Assembly (NCBI RefSeq): GCF_016508585.1 | Contig: NZ_JADVOP010000015.1 | Span: forward strand, 1-64,000 | Direction of reading: 5' to 3' | Length of the DNA: 64,000 nt | Origin: Acinetobacter baumannii | Lineage (GTDB): Bacteria > Pseudomonadota > Gammaproteobacteria > Pseudomonadales > Moraxellaceae | In this document: piece after piece, positions 9,699-18,990 of the stretch | Layout: every line of letters begins with the position of its first letter | Position numbering within the stretch: position 1 is the stretch's first letter | The notes under the pieces: model-generated | Databases searched by the model: none | What the model was told of the DNA's origin: nothing | The model's input: the letters and a program-made list of their open reading frames with translations, nothing else | Made by a program: the position numbers and the translations under genes

Positions 9699-10703
9699 TT
9701 AGGAAATTCTTTCAAGGTAAGGAGGAATATTCGGTTCAGGAATAATTGAAAAGACCTTTAAATATTCAATCGAACGCTTTTTGGCATTGATGAGATGCTT
9801 TTCTAAATACTCTACGCCTTGATCAATCGAACCACACAACAAAGCTTCTAAAATGGCGCTATGTTCTTCTAACATCAACTCATAATTACTCAAATGAATT
9901 GCCTCATGAATTACTCGACTAATCAGAATAGAGCTTTGAGCATTGTATAAAATATTTGCCATTTTCTGATTATGCCATTTGATATTGCATAACGTTTGAT
10001 GCAAATCTGCCTCAATCTGTTGAATCAATGAGGCATTCACGTCCTGTTTATGGGTTTGTGCATGGATAATACGATTTAACATCTGCTGAATATCATCATA
10101 AGAAACATGATGAATATTGGCTTTTAACGCCAATGGTTCAAGAATTAAGCGCAGTTCATAGTTTTCGATTACACTTTGTGCGGTTAATGGACCTGCAAGC
10201 CAATCGCCGTACGCTTCTTTTTCTACTAAGCCCTGTAAATGCAGGCTTTTTAATGCTTCACGAACAACATTTCGTCCCACATTAAAATGCTCAGCAATCC
10301 GTTGTTCATCGAGTCGATAATGTCCATGTAAAACGATATGGGAAATACATTGATAAAGCTCATCATAGACTTTGTCGCTTAATAAACGGGTATCAATAAT
10401 TTCTTCATCAGATGCCAATCCCAATAACTCTCGTGTAATCTCCAGTCTGATCGGTTCAATATCTTTTAATTGTTTTGGGTTAACCAAATAACCACGACCT
10501 TCAAAACGCGAAATTAACTGTTGATCAAATAAAAGTTGTAGTGCTTTACGCACAGGAACACGGCTGGTGTTAAAAATATTGGAAAGAGGTCCTTCCAGTA
10601 AGACAACGCCTGTGGACAGCGTATGGCTGCCGATCACATTTTGCAAAGTCTCAAAAATACTCTGATAACGTGAATTTGCTTGAGAAAATGTTTGAGCCGT
10701 CAT
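9699..10703 (-). CDS. GntR regulator with two tandem winged-helix domains and an FCD domain
   Basis: A transcription regulator with an unusual architecture. The first GntR winged helix spans about residues 11-60 (YQSIFETLQ through TSRVPVRKALQLL to FEGRGYLV). A second runs from about 110 to 165 (KVYDELYQCISHIVLHG through NVGRNVVREALKSL), and an FCD-type all-helical ligand domain fills the C-terminus. The frame is open to a TTG at 10769 (356 aa). I chose the ATG at 10703 (334 aa) because it still contains both domains; neither start has a good ribosome site. It lies convergent to the signal-less solute-binding gene and downstream of the fucose operon terminator. Confidence 0.8.
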   Translation of the reverse strand: MTAQTFSQANSRYQSIFETLQNVIGSHTLSTGVVLLEGPLSNIFNTSRVPVRKALQLLFDQQLISRFEGRGYLVNPKQLKDIEPIRLEITRELLGLASDEEIIDTRLLSDKVYDELYQCISHIVLHGHYRLDEQRIAEHFNVGRNVVREALKSLHLQGLVEKEAYGDWLAGPLTAQSVIENYELRLILEPLALKANIHHVSYDDIQQMLNRIIHAQTHKQDVNASLIQQIEADLHQTLCNIKWHNQKMANILYNAQSSILISRVIHEAIHLSNYELMLEEHSAILEALLCGSIDQGVEYLEKHLINAKKRSIEYLKVFSIIPEPNIPPYLERIS

Positions 10704-10893
10704 AACAGGATATACATTTAGGAAAGGACTGGAATCAAGTAAATCATAATTTACACCAATATTGACCAAGCTAAGCGATCTGATCGAAATAAATTAAGAA
10801 AAATCAATAATACAGCTTGTATACTGTCCCTTAGCTTAACGTTAAAGTAAAAAAAAGATCAATATAATCAAATATAAAAATTCATACCGGGTA

Positions 10894-10963
10894 GAAAAAG
10901 AAAAAGTTGCCTATTGTAATCACAGTGCGAAAACACCATGATTCAAGGCAACTTTTCTTTTTC
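10894..10963 (-). terminator. Rho-independent terminator of the fucose porin operon
   Basis: A long inverted repeat. The right arm at 10947-10963 (GGCAACTTTTCTTTTTC) pairs with the left arm at 10894-10911, which carries one extra A. Read on the minus strand, the hairpin ends in T-rich sequence shortly after the porin stop at 10997. Confidence 0.75.
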
Positions 10964-10996
10964 GTCAAACAATAAAGTTTTTTAAATACGCTGGAT

Positions 10997-12313
10997 TTAG
11001 AAATTCATATTAAATTTCACACCGCCTACCCATGCATCGCCATAGGCTTTATTGGCGCCAATATTTTTGACATATTGAATATTTGGACGCACTGTTAACC
11101 AAGGAGCTGCTTTTAAGCCATAATAAATTTCTGCATCCAATTCATCATCAAACTTTTCATTGTTGACTTTTCCTTTAAACTTTATAGCATCTGTATTTAC
11201 ACCGATCCTCGCTAAACCGATTCCAATTTCATCGCTTGGACGAGCATCAAATAGTCCCATGTAGACCAGTGCAATATTTTGCGCATCACTATAGGCACTG
11301 GTTTTATCATCATAAAAAGTAGCCTGCCCCATTAGAGTCAATCCACGAAATTCATCGCCATGGTGACGAGTCAATTGCTGTTTTGCTGAAAGCCAAGCTG
11401 CCCATTTATGATGATCGGCATCAAACTTTTGGGAAATTCCCGGAACGGAATAATCCACTTGAACATTCTGAGTATCTACGGTGCTGGCGAAATACCCCAG
11501 TCGGTACTCCCCCGGTAAACTCAAACCTGCACTGGTTTTTTTCGGTTGCCAGACGATTTCCAATGGAATCACTGCACCATCTGAACCATCTGTACTTAAG
11601 TTAAAACCATCACTGGCAGTCGTTGCATTGGCGTTGACCGTATTGCGTTCATATATTCCCATTTGGACTGCCAATTCAGGATGAATATTGTATTTGACGC
11701 GACCTGCCCATTGGCTGACTGGTCCGTTGTACCATTGGTCTCCTGCCCAATTCGCCACCTGTCCACCACATAAGGCTAGGTTTTGAAATTCGCAATCAAA
11801 ACCGGCAAAGTCTTCACCGATACCAAAACGTCCCAGTTTCACATCTAAACGCTGATCTAGAAATTTCTTTTTAATCCATAAGTCAGTTAACCGCCAAGTT
11901 TGTCCTCGCCCATATACTTCTTGCGTTTGGTTAAATTGAGGAGCCATAACACCTGCTTCAGTATTCAGTGCTTTTCCACCACGATGGGTAATCACAATTT
12001 TTGCTTCTGTATCGCGCCAGCCGAGTATTTTATTTAAATCAAAGTTTGCACCAAAAGCCCACTGATCAGCATAAGCATTGCCTTTACCATCCCGATCAGC
12101 ATTAACCACACCTGCAAACTCCCCGGTGTAACCGATATTAAAGTCATACCCCTGATCTTTTAATTCGCTTCTTTTACCATTCCAATCTCCCAGCATCCAT
12201 GGACTGTCTCCACGGAAAGCATCGGATGCCATTGCAGTATTCATTGTTAAGCCACTGGATAGCGCAATAATTGCGAGTTGTACCTTTCTACTGTTTCCAT
12301 TTTGAATTTTCAT
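10997..12313 (-). CDS. OprB-type porin of the L-fucose cluster
   Basis: A 438-residue outer-membrane porin with signal peptide (KVQLAIIALSSGLTMNTAMA). The mature protein starts SDAFRGDSPWMLGDWNGKR and ends KFNMNF with a terminal Phe. It shares with the 7021 porin the blocks VYGRGQTWRLTDLWIKKKFLDQ and GEDFAGFDCEFQNLALC. A TAAGGA ribosome site lies before the ATG at 12313; the in-frame ATG at 12331 overlaps that site and is rejected. It is the last gene of the permease-mutarotase-dehydrogenase-lactonase run and probably admits L-fucose through the outer membrane, an inference from its place. Confidence 0.87.
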   Translation of the reverse strand: MKIQNGNSRKVQLAIIALSSGLTMNTAMASDAFRGDSPWMLGDWNGKRSELKDQGYDFNIGYTGEFAGVVNADRDGKGNAYADQWAFGANFDLNKILGWRDTEAKIVITHRGGKALNTEAGVMAPQFNQTQEVYGRGQTWRLTDLWIKKKFLDQRLDVKLGRFGIGEDFAGFDCEFQNLALCGGQVANWAGDQWYNGPVSQWAGRVKYNIHPELAVQMGIYERNTVNANATTASDGFNLSTDGSDGAVIPLEIVWQPKKTSAGLSLPGEYRLGYFASTVDTQNVQVDYSVPGISQKFDADHHKWAAWLSAKQQLTRHHGDEFRGLTLMGQATFYDDKTSAYSDAQNIALVYMGLFDARPSDEIGIGLARIGVNTDAIKFKGKVNNEKFDDELDAEIYYGLKAAPWLTVRPNIQYVKNIGANKAYGDAWVGGVKFNMNF

Positions 12314-12400
12314 AATATTGTCCTTAATCATTTGATCTTCGCCCTTATGACTACATGGCGGTTTTTTATGGGTTATCGCGCTCGCTGCGATAAAATATAG

Positions 12401-13633
12401 CTATTCATCGACCTGTGCCAAGGTGATTTTTTGATCGCTTTTCGCATAGAGAATCACGATCACAAAACAGATCAATGGCAGTACGTAGGCAATATGGGTC
12501 CCGTAGTGATCAGCCAATTTCCCCATGAAAAATGGCATGATGGCCCCGCCGACAATCGCCATGATCATAAATGAGCTGCCAATTTTTGTTTTAGACCCTA
12601 AATTTTTTACTCCCATCGCAAAAATGGTTGGGAACATAATCGACATAAAGAAGAAGATCCCAATCGCTGCAATCACTGAAATATATTGAGCACCAGTTAA
12701 AATCAGCAAACATAATGCACTGTTAATCACGGCATAAATCAACAACAAATGATTCGCAGAAATTTTCGACATGATGCCCGTACTGACAAATCGTCCGATG
12801 AGGAATGCAAGCATAGCGATCGACAAGAAATATGCACCTTGTTGGCTTGAACTCTGTGGCCAAGTCTCAACCACCAAGTTGATGAAAAATGCACCTACAC
12901 CCACCTGCGCTGCGACATAGAAAAACAGTGTGATGACACCAAATTTAAATTCTGAGTGTGACCACATCGACGCATTGTTATTTTGAAGATTTGCAGCATC
13001 CAGTTTCGCCTCATTTTCACGCAGATCAGGCAGCTTGGCTTTAGCAAAAAATACAATCAAAACAATGACGATTGCAGCAATACCGACATAGGTATAGGTT
13101 ACAGCATCAAAACTTGCAGCACTGTCACCTTCTACTGAGTTAAAGAAAAATAAGCCGCCGATTAATGGACCAAAGAATTGCCCCAGGCCATTAAACGATT
13201 GAGATAGATTGAGCCGTTGTTCAGCAGTCGAAGGATGTCCCAACGCTGATGAATAAGGATTGGCGGCCGTTTCCAAACAGCCTAGTCCCAAAGCAAGCAC
13301 AAATAATGCAAATAAGAAAAAGCCAAATGTCATCATATTTGCAGCAGGGACAAAAAGGAGCGCCCCGATTGCATAAAGGGAAAGACCGAGAATAATCCCC
13401 GCTTTATAGCCTCTTTTTTCGATAAATAACCCTGCTGGTAAAGCAATCACAAAATAGGCGCCAAAATACGCAGCCTGAATCAACCCGGATTGGGCTTTAG
13501 AGATATGTAAAGCTTCCTGAAAATGTTTATTTAAAACATCGACCAAACCATACGACAATCCCCACATAAAAAAGAGTGTCGTAACCAATATCAACCCCAT
13601 CCTAAATTGGGGTTCTGTAATTTTTGCTTTCAT
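12401..13633 (-). CDS. fucP: L-fucose:H+ symporter-like MFS permease
   Basis: A 410-residue MFS protein of the FucP (FHS) family. TM1 reads LVTTLFFMWGLSYGLVDVLNKHFQ, the hallmark segment of fucose permeases with its Asn and Asp, and the first half has the LGLGCLETAANPY motif conserved in FucP and related sugar permeases. It lies between the mutarotase and the porin genes on the minus strand. The catabolic genes next to it all fit L-fucose, so import of L-fucose into the cytoplasm is the natural reading, though FucP homologues can carry other 6-deoxy or C5 sugars. Confidence 0.85.
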   Translation of the reverse strand: MKAKITEPQFRMGLILVTTLFFMWGLSYGLVDVLNKHFQEALHISKAQSGLIQAAYFGAYFVIALPAGLFIEKRGYKAGIILGLSLYAIGALLFVPAANMMTFGFFLFALFVLALGLGCLETAANPYSSALGHPSTAEQRLNLSQSFNGLGQFFGPLIGGLFFFNSVEGDSAASFDAVTYTYVGIAAIVIVLIVFFAKAKLPDLRENEAKLDAANLQNNNASMWSHSEFKFGVITLFFYVAAQVGVGAFFINLVVETWPQSSSQQGAYFLSIAMLAFLIGRFVSTGIMSKISANHLLLIYAVINSALCLLILTGAQYISVIAAIGIFFFMSIMFPTIFAMGVKNLGSKTKIGSSFMIMAIVGGAIMPFFMGKLADHYGTHIAYVLPLICFVIVILYAKSDQKITLAQVDE

Positions 13634-13658
13634 GATTGAATTCCTTATCTCATTCAGA

Positions 13659-13994
13659 TTATTGTTTTAGATCAAATATTTTTTCCATTTCGATCCATTT
13701 TTCACCACGTTTTGCACTGCCTAACACTTGTTGGTATTGCGACATCAAATGTTCCCACTCAAGATTTTTGGGCTCTGAATCTGCAATACTTTTTGCATGG
13801 TTGGGGTCATAGTCGTCTGTGGTATCCATGATCATAAAAAGACGATTTTCGACTTGCCAAATCTGCATATCCAATACGCCCCGATTACGAATATTGGTGA
13901 TAATTTCGGGCCATACTTGTTGATGATACTGCTGATATTGTTGAATCTTTTCAGCATCATCCACGAGGTCTAAAGCCAAACAATAGCGTTTCAT
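13659..13994 (-). CDS. L-rhamnose/L-fucose mutarotase-type protein
   Basis: A 111-residue RhaM-type (PF05336) sugar mutarotase. It shows MKRYCLALDLVDD, the conserved HQQVWPEI helix with its catalytic His, and the strand MQIWQVENRLFMIMDT. A GGAG at about 6 nt before the ATG at 13994 favours that start over the ATG at 14006. The enzyme interconverts pyranose anomers so that the dehydrogenase receives its preferred form. Its place between a FucP-like permease and an SDR supports L-fucose as substrate. Confidence 0.83.
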   Translation of the reverse strand: MKRYCLALDLVDDAEKIQQYQQYHQQVWPEIITNIRNRGVLDMQIWQVENRLFMIMDTTDDYDPNHAKSIADSEPKNLEWEHLMSQYQQVLGSAKRGEKWIEMEKIFDLKQ

Positions 13995-14023
13995 CTTCCA
14001 CTCCATTTTGTGGCATTTCGGTC

Positions 14024-14806
14024 TTAGTCTGGATCTAAAGCTCGATCTAAATGGGTATAACCGCCATCGACAAATAAAAGCTGTCCTGTAGTATGTGAAG
14101 AGCGATCAGACAGTAAAAATACCGTGGTATCTGCAATTTCATTGACCGTCGTCATACGATGACCAAACGGAATATTTCGGGTAATTTGTGCTAACTTTTG
14201 GTTTGGATTGTCAAAGCTATCCACCCAACGCTGATAAAGCGGTGTCATGACCTCAGCAGGTAAAACCGCATTGACCCTCACCCCGTCATCTTTAAATTGC
14301 GCAGCCCATTCTCGTGTTAAGGCCAGTCGCCCACCATTTGCTGCTGCATAACCACTGGTATGCCCTTGCCCTGTAACTGCGACTTTAGAGCCAATATTGA
14401 CGATGCTGCCTCTGCTCTGTTTAAGATGCGGTATACAAAAGTGAGCCATGGTAAAATAATGAATCAGGTTTTTATCTAAAGACTGTTTAAACGCTTCAAT
14501 ACTGTCTTCAAGTCCAACATTGTCATTTATTCCAGCGTTGTTGACCAAGCCATCCAGATGCCCATATAAATCAATCACCTCCTGAATTTTTTCTTGACAG
14601 GCCTTTTCATCAGTCAAGTCCAGTTGATGAAAGGAATAGTTTGCTTGTATTTCCTGTAAAGAAGCTTCAAATGCAGCACTCAGTGCTGAACGACCAAAAA
14701 TGGCAACGGTAGCCCCTTCTTGTGCAAGCAGGAGAGAAATCGCTCCTCCAATTCCAGCTCCCCCACCTGTAACAATAAAGACTTTATTTTTAAGGTGTAA
14801 ATCCAT
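14024..14806 (-). CDS. SDR, probable L-fucose dehydrogenase
   Basis: A 260-residue classical SDR with TGGGAGIGGA, NNAGIND, Ser in VNIGSKVAV and the catalytic YAAANGGR. Here the usual Tyr-x-x-x-Lys reads Tyr-x-x-x-Asn-Gly-Gly, so the catalytic Lys is not in the standard place, which is notable. The acidic beta-2 residue is replaced by a small/polar stretch (IFGRSAL), hinting at NADP use. In non-phosphorylating L-fucose pathways an SDR of this size oxidises L-fucose to the lactone. Assignment rests on the complete set of neighbouring pathway genes; confidence in the exact substrate is moderate. Confidence 0.75.
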   Translation of the reverse strand: MDLHLKNKVFIVTGGGAGIGGAISLLLAQEGATVAIFGRSALSAAFEASLQEIQANYSFHQLDLTDEKACQEKIQEVIDLYGHLDGLVNNAGINDNVGLEDSIEAFKQSLDKNLIHYFTMAHFCIPHLKQSRGSIVNIGSKVAVTGQGHTSGYAAANGGRLALTREWAAQFKDDGVRVNAVLPAEVMTPLYQRWVDSFDNPNQKLAQITRNIPFGHRMTTVNEIADTTVFLLSDRSSHTTGQLLFVDGGYTHLDRALDPD

Positions 14807-14842
14807 CTTGCTGCTCTCCTATATTTAAAAATCTTTTAAATC

Positions 14843-15667
14843 TCATAGCTTATATAAGCGTTTAGGTGTATCCGTTTCGACTTGTTTACGTTCCGAGGCA
14901 CTCCAGTTGCGTGTCCATTCATCCCAAAATGCCAACAATGTTTCATAACGATGTGTCGCCAGAGACACGGGCCAGTCCGCCCCCCAAAGTAAGCGTTCAG
15001 GACCAAAGAGCTCTAATGCAGTATCAAGATAAGCTTGGAAATCCTGTGCTTTGCAGTGTGCGCCCGCCTCTGTCACCAAACCTGAAATTTTGCAGTTTAC
15101 ATGCGCTAACCCTGCTAACTCTCTCATCCTCTTTTTCCACACATTAAAACCATCACTGGAATACATCTGGGGTTTGGCTAAATGATCAATCACAAGCGCA
15201 TATTGATCATGTCGTTGGGAAAATTTTACGGCTGCATGCAAATCTTTCTGATGAATTAAAACCCCATAAAGCAACTCAGCTTGCTGAATTTTTTCTACAC
15301 CGACATTAAATTGATGATTGTTCAACATATAGGCGGTTGGATCAGGCTCATCTTGAATCATGTGGCGAAAGCCTTTTATCCGCTTATTTTGTTTGAATTT
15401 TTCCAGCTGCATCTGTACATCTTTTTCAAAATCAAACCATGCCACAATGCCTTTGATGATAGAATGTTGTTCTGCAAGTCCATTCAGATATTCATTTTCT
15501 TGCCAAGACGGTCGTGCCTGAACAGCAATTAACCCCTCTATTTTGGCAGGTAATTGTGGCAACAGATCTTCAGGTGACATATCTTTGGCAATAACACTTA
15601 AATCACCCGTCATCCAAGGGAATTCAATTGAATTGTATTTCCAAAAATGAATATGGCTATCAATCAC
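14843..15667 (-). CDS. Amidohydrolase-family L-fuconolactonase
   Basis: A 274-residue member of the amidohydrolase_2 group. It begins MIDSHIHFWKY with the HxH metal motif and Trp typical of lactonases acting on sugar lactones. LVIDHLAKP (the metal-binding His on beta-6) and the C-terminal LLWGADWPV with the catalytic Asp are present. The length is right for L-fucono-1,5-lactonases. It would hydrolyse the dehydrogenase product to L-fuconate. It leads the second transcription unit of the cluster, with a 232-nt gap upstream. Confidence 0.84.
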   Translation of the reverse strand: MIDSHIHFWKYNSIEFPWMTGDLSVIAKDMSPEDLLPQLPAKIEGLIAVQARPSWQENEYLNGLAEQHSIIKGIVAWFDFEKDVQMQLEKFKQNKRIKGFRHMIQDEPDPTAYMLNNHQFNVGVEKIQQAELLYGVLIHQKDLHAAVKFSQRHDQYALVIDHLAKPQMYSSDGFNVWKKRMRELAGLAHVNCKISGLVTEAGAHCKAQDFQAYLDTALELFGPERLLWGADWPVSLATHRYETLLAFWDEWTRNWSASERKQVETDTPKRLYKL

Positions 15668-15899
15668 TTATATACTCCTTGTGGCTTTATGCACGTTCAT
15701 TCTTTCCAGACTGGATGAACTTTAAAAATCATCCCTAAAAACTCATCCACGATAAAACCACAAATCATCTCTATTTACTTTGTGAATCATGCCTTGTCAT
15801 ACTAGAGTCTAAATATCGTCTATCAGGCTGATCTCACAGTATTTGCCATGCGATATCCCTTGAGCACGAATAACTTTTTTGATCAAAGAAATCAGCGAA

Positions 15900-17177
15900 T
15901 CAACCCTTAAATCTATATTTCTCAATAGATGCTTGTTTCATTTCAATTGAAAAACCTGCGAGCTTTGGAGGCATATAGGCTGCATTTTGAATCACACAGG
16001 GGTCGATAAAGTGCTCATGCAAATGGTCCACATATTCAGTGACACGATCTTCTTTAGACGCTGAAAACCATAAGTAATCAATCATGGAAAGATGCTGCAC
16101 ATATTCACACAAACCGACCCCACCTGCATGTGGACAGACTTTGAGTTTGTATTTTGCGGCCATCAACAATACTGCAAGCACTTCATTGATTCCCCCCATG
16201 CGACAAGCATCAATCTGAACAATATCAATCGCTTCACGCATAATGAATTGTTTAAACATGATACGATTCTGGCACATTTCACCTGTCGCCACTTGAATCG
16301 GCTGAATCGCAAATCGGATTGCACGATGTGCTTCGACATCATCGGGAGATGTCGGTTCTTCAATAAACCATGGGTTTGAAAATGCCAGCTGTTTCACCCA
16401 GTCAATGGCTTGTTCACGTTCCCAAATCTGGTTGGCATCAATCATCAAATGACGATCAGGTCCAATGATTTCACGCGCAATCTTGACACGACGTTTATCT
16501 TCATCAACATCGCGACCCACTTTTAATTTGATATAGTTAAAGCCTTCATCTACCGCCTCTTGGCAAAGTCGCGCAAGCTTTTCATCACTATATCCCAACC
16601 ATCCTGCTGAGGTGGTATAGCAAGGATAACCTTCTGCAAGTAAAGTTTTCTCACGTTGTGCTTTACCGATTTCATTCGACTTTAATAAGTCCAACGCTTC
16701 ATCCGGCGTAATACAATCGGTTAAATAACGAAAATCAATACAGTTCACTAACTGTTCAGGGGTCATATCTGCAACCAGTTTCCACACTGGTTTAGCTTCA
16801 CTTTTTGCCCACAAATCCCAAATTGCATTCACTACTGCGCCAGTCGCGAGATGCATCGCGCCTTTGTCTGGACCAATCCAACGCAGTTGACTATCTGAAG
16901 TTAAATGTCGCCACATTAGCGCAGGATTTTTCTTGATCTCATCAATATCCAAATCTACCACCAGATGGCGCATCGCTTCGATTGCTGCACAGCAAATTTC
17001 ATTACCACGACCAATGGTAAATGTGAGACCATGTCCAGTCAGCGCAGGATGATCGGTTTTTAAGATGACATATGCAGCTGAATAATCTGGATCTGGATTC
17101 ATCGCATCTGAACCATCCAATTGCTGCGAGGTAGGGAAACGAATATCCAGTACTTCTAAATCCGTTATCTTTAACAT
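15900..17177 (-). CDS. L-fuconate dehydratase (enolase superfamily)
   Basis: A 425-residue mandelate-racemase-group enzyme. It has the general base lysine in FNYIKLKVG, the three metal carboxylates in HLMIDANQ, WFIEEPTSP and VATGEMCQN, and the general base His in VCPHAGGVG. The N-terminal segment DIRFPTSQQLDGSDAMNPDPDYS is characteristic of L-fuconate dehydratases such as the one solved from Xanthomonas campestris. It converts L-fuconate to 2-keto-3-deoxy-L-fuconate. This gene is the strongest single marker that the cluster is for L-fucose. Confidence 0.92.
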   Translation of the reverse strand: MLKITDLEVLDIRFPTSQQLDGSDAMNPDPDYSAAYVILKTDHPALTGHGLTFTIGRGNEICCAAIEAMRHLVVDLDIDEIKKNPALMWRHLTSDSQLRWIGPDKGAMHLATGAVVNAIWDLWAKSEAKPVWKLVADMTPEQLVNCIDFRYLTDCITPDEALDLLKSNEIGKAQREKTLLAEGYPCYTTSAGWLGYSDEKLARLCQEAVDEGFNYIKLKVGRDVDEDKRRVKIAREIIGPDRHLMIDANQIWEREQAIDWVKQLAFSNPWFIEEPTSPDDVEAHRAIRFAIQPIQVATGEMCQNRIMFKQFIMREAIDIVQIDACRMGGINEVLAVLLMAAKYKLKVCPHAGGVGLCEYVQHLSMIDYLWFSASKEDRVTEYVDHLHEHFIDPCVIQNAAYMPPKLAGFSIEMKQASIEKYRFKG

Positions 17178-17290
17178 TCCTATTCCTTTTTAAATGCTGA
17201 GCTTTTTTTAAAGACAAGCCTTCCTAAGACATCGACGTTGAATGCCTTTTTGAGTTACTTAAAAATTAAATCTATCGAGATAAAGCTGGC

Positions 17291-18133
17291 TTATTCAGCA
17301 TTCACAACTTTTTGTTGTTGCTCGCCCAAGCCCTCAATACCTAACCGCATCACTTGCCCTGCTTTTAAATACACAGGGGGTTTTTGCCCAAGTCCTACTC
17401 CTGGTGGCGTGCCTGTAGAAATCACATCACCAGCCTGTAAACTCATAAACTGACTTAAATAGCTCACAATAGTCGGTATATCAAAAATCATGGTATTGGT
17501 ATTGCCATCCTGATAGCGGTGACCATCCACTTCCAACCAGATGTTTAAATGATGCGGATCTTCGATTTCATCCTTGGTGACGAGCCATGGACCTGTTGGA
17601 CCAAAAGTGTCGCAACCTTTGCCTTTGTCCCAAGTCCCTGTGCCTTCAAGTTGGAATGTGCGTTCAGAAACATCATTGATCACACAGTATCCTGCAACAT
17701 AATCCATTGCCTGCTCTTTAGTGATATAACGCCCATCTTTGCCAATCACGACCCCCAATTCAACTTCCCAGTCTGTCTTAGATGAATTTTTTGGAATTTC
17801 CACATCATCATTTGGTCCAACCACTGCACTGGTCCATTTATTGAAAACTACTGGTTCGGCAGGCACTTCAGCACCTGTTTCTGCGGCATGATCAGAATAA
17901 TTCAAGCCGATACAGATAAATTTACCGATGTTACCCACACATGCGCCAAGACGGACACCCTCGGCAACCAGCGGCAAACTCGATACCTCCAGATTGCGAA
18001 TTTTTTCCAATTCTGTTGCGATCACTTGCCCATTGATATCCTGCACCACTGAAGACAAATCACGAATTTGTCCATGTTGGTCCAATGTCCCTGGCTTTTC
18101 CTGCCCTTTAATGCCATATCTTAATAACTTCAT
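17291..18133 (-). CDS. FAH-family 2,4-diketo-3-deoxy-L-fuconate hydrolase
   Basis: A 280-residue fumarylacetoacetate-hydrolase-fold protein. It shows IGLNYSDHAAETGA, the metal carboxylates in DWEVELGVVIG and the NDVSERTFQ loop, and the C-terminal STGTPPGVGLG. In the L-fucose route of Xanthomonas and relatives, this family cleaves 2,4-diketo-3-deoxy-L-fuconate to pyruvate and L-lactate. It lies directly after the KDF dehydrogenase gene in the same direction, which fits that last step. Confidence 0.88.
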   Translation of the reverse strand: MKLLRYGIKGQEKPGTLDQHGQIRDLSSVVQDINGQVIATELEKIRNLEVSSLPLVAEGVRLGACVGNIGKFICIGLNYSDHAAETGAEVPAEPVVFNKWTSAVVGPNDDVEIPKNSSKTDWEVELGVVIGKDGRYITKEQAMDYVAGYCVINDVSERTFQLEGTGTWDKGKGCDTFGPTGPWLVTKDEIEDPHHLNIWLEVDGHRYQDGNTNTMIFDIPTIVSYLSQFMSLQAGDVISTGTPPGVGLGQKPPVYLKAGQVMRLGIEGLGEQQQKVVNAE

Positions 18134-18159
18134 TGTTCTGTCCTAGATCTTTTCAAATT

Positions 18160-18912
18160 TTAATTTGACCAACCACCATCGATCATGTTGATGGTCCCGG
18201 TAGTAAATGCAGATTCATCACTGGCGAGATAGAGAGCCAATGCTGCTATTTCTTCTGCTTTACCAACTCTTCCCATCGGTTGACGAGCAACGAACTGGGC
18301 ATAAACTTCATCGATGGTTTTATTCTGTTCCTTTGCTTGAGTTTCAATACGATCATGTAAGGATGGAGAGTCTACAGTTCCCGGACAGATCGCATTGCAA
18401 CGAATTCCCTGACCAATAAAATCTGCTGCAATAGATTTGGTCATACCAATGACAGCAGCTTTCGTCACGCTGTAAGAAAAACGGTTCGGCACACCTTTAA
18501 TACTGGAAGCTGCTGATGACATATTGATAATCGAGGCATTCGCTCTTTTCAGCATTGTGGGTAAGAAAGCTTGAATCATGTGGTACATCGAATCAACATT
18601 CATCGTAAAAGCACGTTGCCACTGTATTTCATCGCATTCTAGGATTGAACCTGCTGGAACCCAGCCTGCACAATTAAACAGCACATCGACTTGCTGATAT
18701 TTTTTAGAAAATTCAATAATTTGATGACGATTGGTGATATCTAGATATTCCACTTGAATATTGTCGGAATGACTCTTGAGTTCTTCAAGCAGTTCTAAAT
18801 TAATATCCGTTGCAATGACCTTTGCACCTTCCTTGGCAAAGCTTAATGCAGTGGCTCTACCAATTCCCTGAGCAGCCGCTGTAATCACACACGTTTTATT
18901 TATCAATCTCAT
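18160..18912 (-). CDS. 2-keto-3-deoxy-L-fuconate dehydrogenase (SDR)
   Basis: A 250-residue classical SDR: TAAAQGIGRA, the NAD-type acidic residue in IATDINLE, NCAGWV, Ser in INMSSAASS and catalytic FSYSVTKAA. The N-terminus (MRLINKTCVITAAAQGIGRAT), the FNCAGWVPAG block and the C-terminus match, from memory, KDF dehydrogenases of the non-phosphorylating fucose pathway. The start is about 40 nt from a 38-bp perfect palindrome and it is divergent from the FadR-type regulator, so it is the first gene of the regulated operon. Confidence 0.87.
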   Translation of the reverse strand: MRLINKTCVITAAAQGIGRATALSFAKEGAKVIATDINLELLEELKSHSDNIQVEYLDITNRHQIIEFSKKYQQVDVLFNCAGWVPAGSILECDEIQWQRAFTMNVDSMYHMIQAFLPTMLKRANASIINMSSAASSIKGVPNRFSYSVTKAAVIGMTKSIAADFIGQGIRCNAICPGTVDSPSLHDRIETQAKEQNKTIDEVYAQFVARQPMGRVGKAEEIAALALYLASDESAFTTGTINMIDGGWSN

Positions 18913-18952
18913 TCCTTCGTCCCTGCTTTTTACTTTATACTATGGTAAATGC

Positions 18953-18990
18953 TAAATTGACTAGACCAATTAATTGGTCTAGTCAATTTA
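18953..18990. promoter_or_regulatory. 38-bp perfect palindromic operator between fucose operon and its regulator
   Basis: The 38 bases at 18953-18990 equal their own reverse complement. The palindrome is built from two inverted copies of the 13-mer TTGACTAGACCAA joined by TTAA-type sequence. A related sequence TTGGCAAGACCAA sits at 19007-19019. TGGT/ACCA elements are typical of FadR-subfamily GntR sites. It lies 41 nt before the KDF dehydrogenase start and 51 nt before the divergent regulator start, so autoregulation plus operon control is the likely role. Confidence 0.8.

Noticed and set aside
11383..11684. Open frames antisense to the fucose porin
   Set aside because: They lie wholly inside a clear porin gene on the other strand, with no ribosome site or family likeness.
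15668..15899. Copy of the fucose operator before the lactonase operon
   Set aside because: TACTAGAGTCTA near 15800 only loosely resembles the TTGACTAGACCAA unit; the match is too weak to call.
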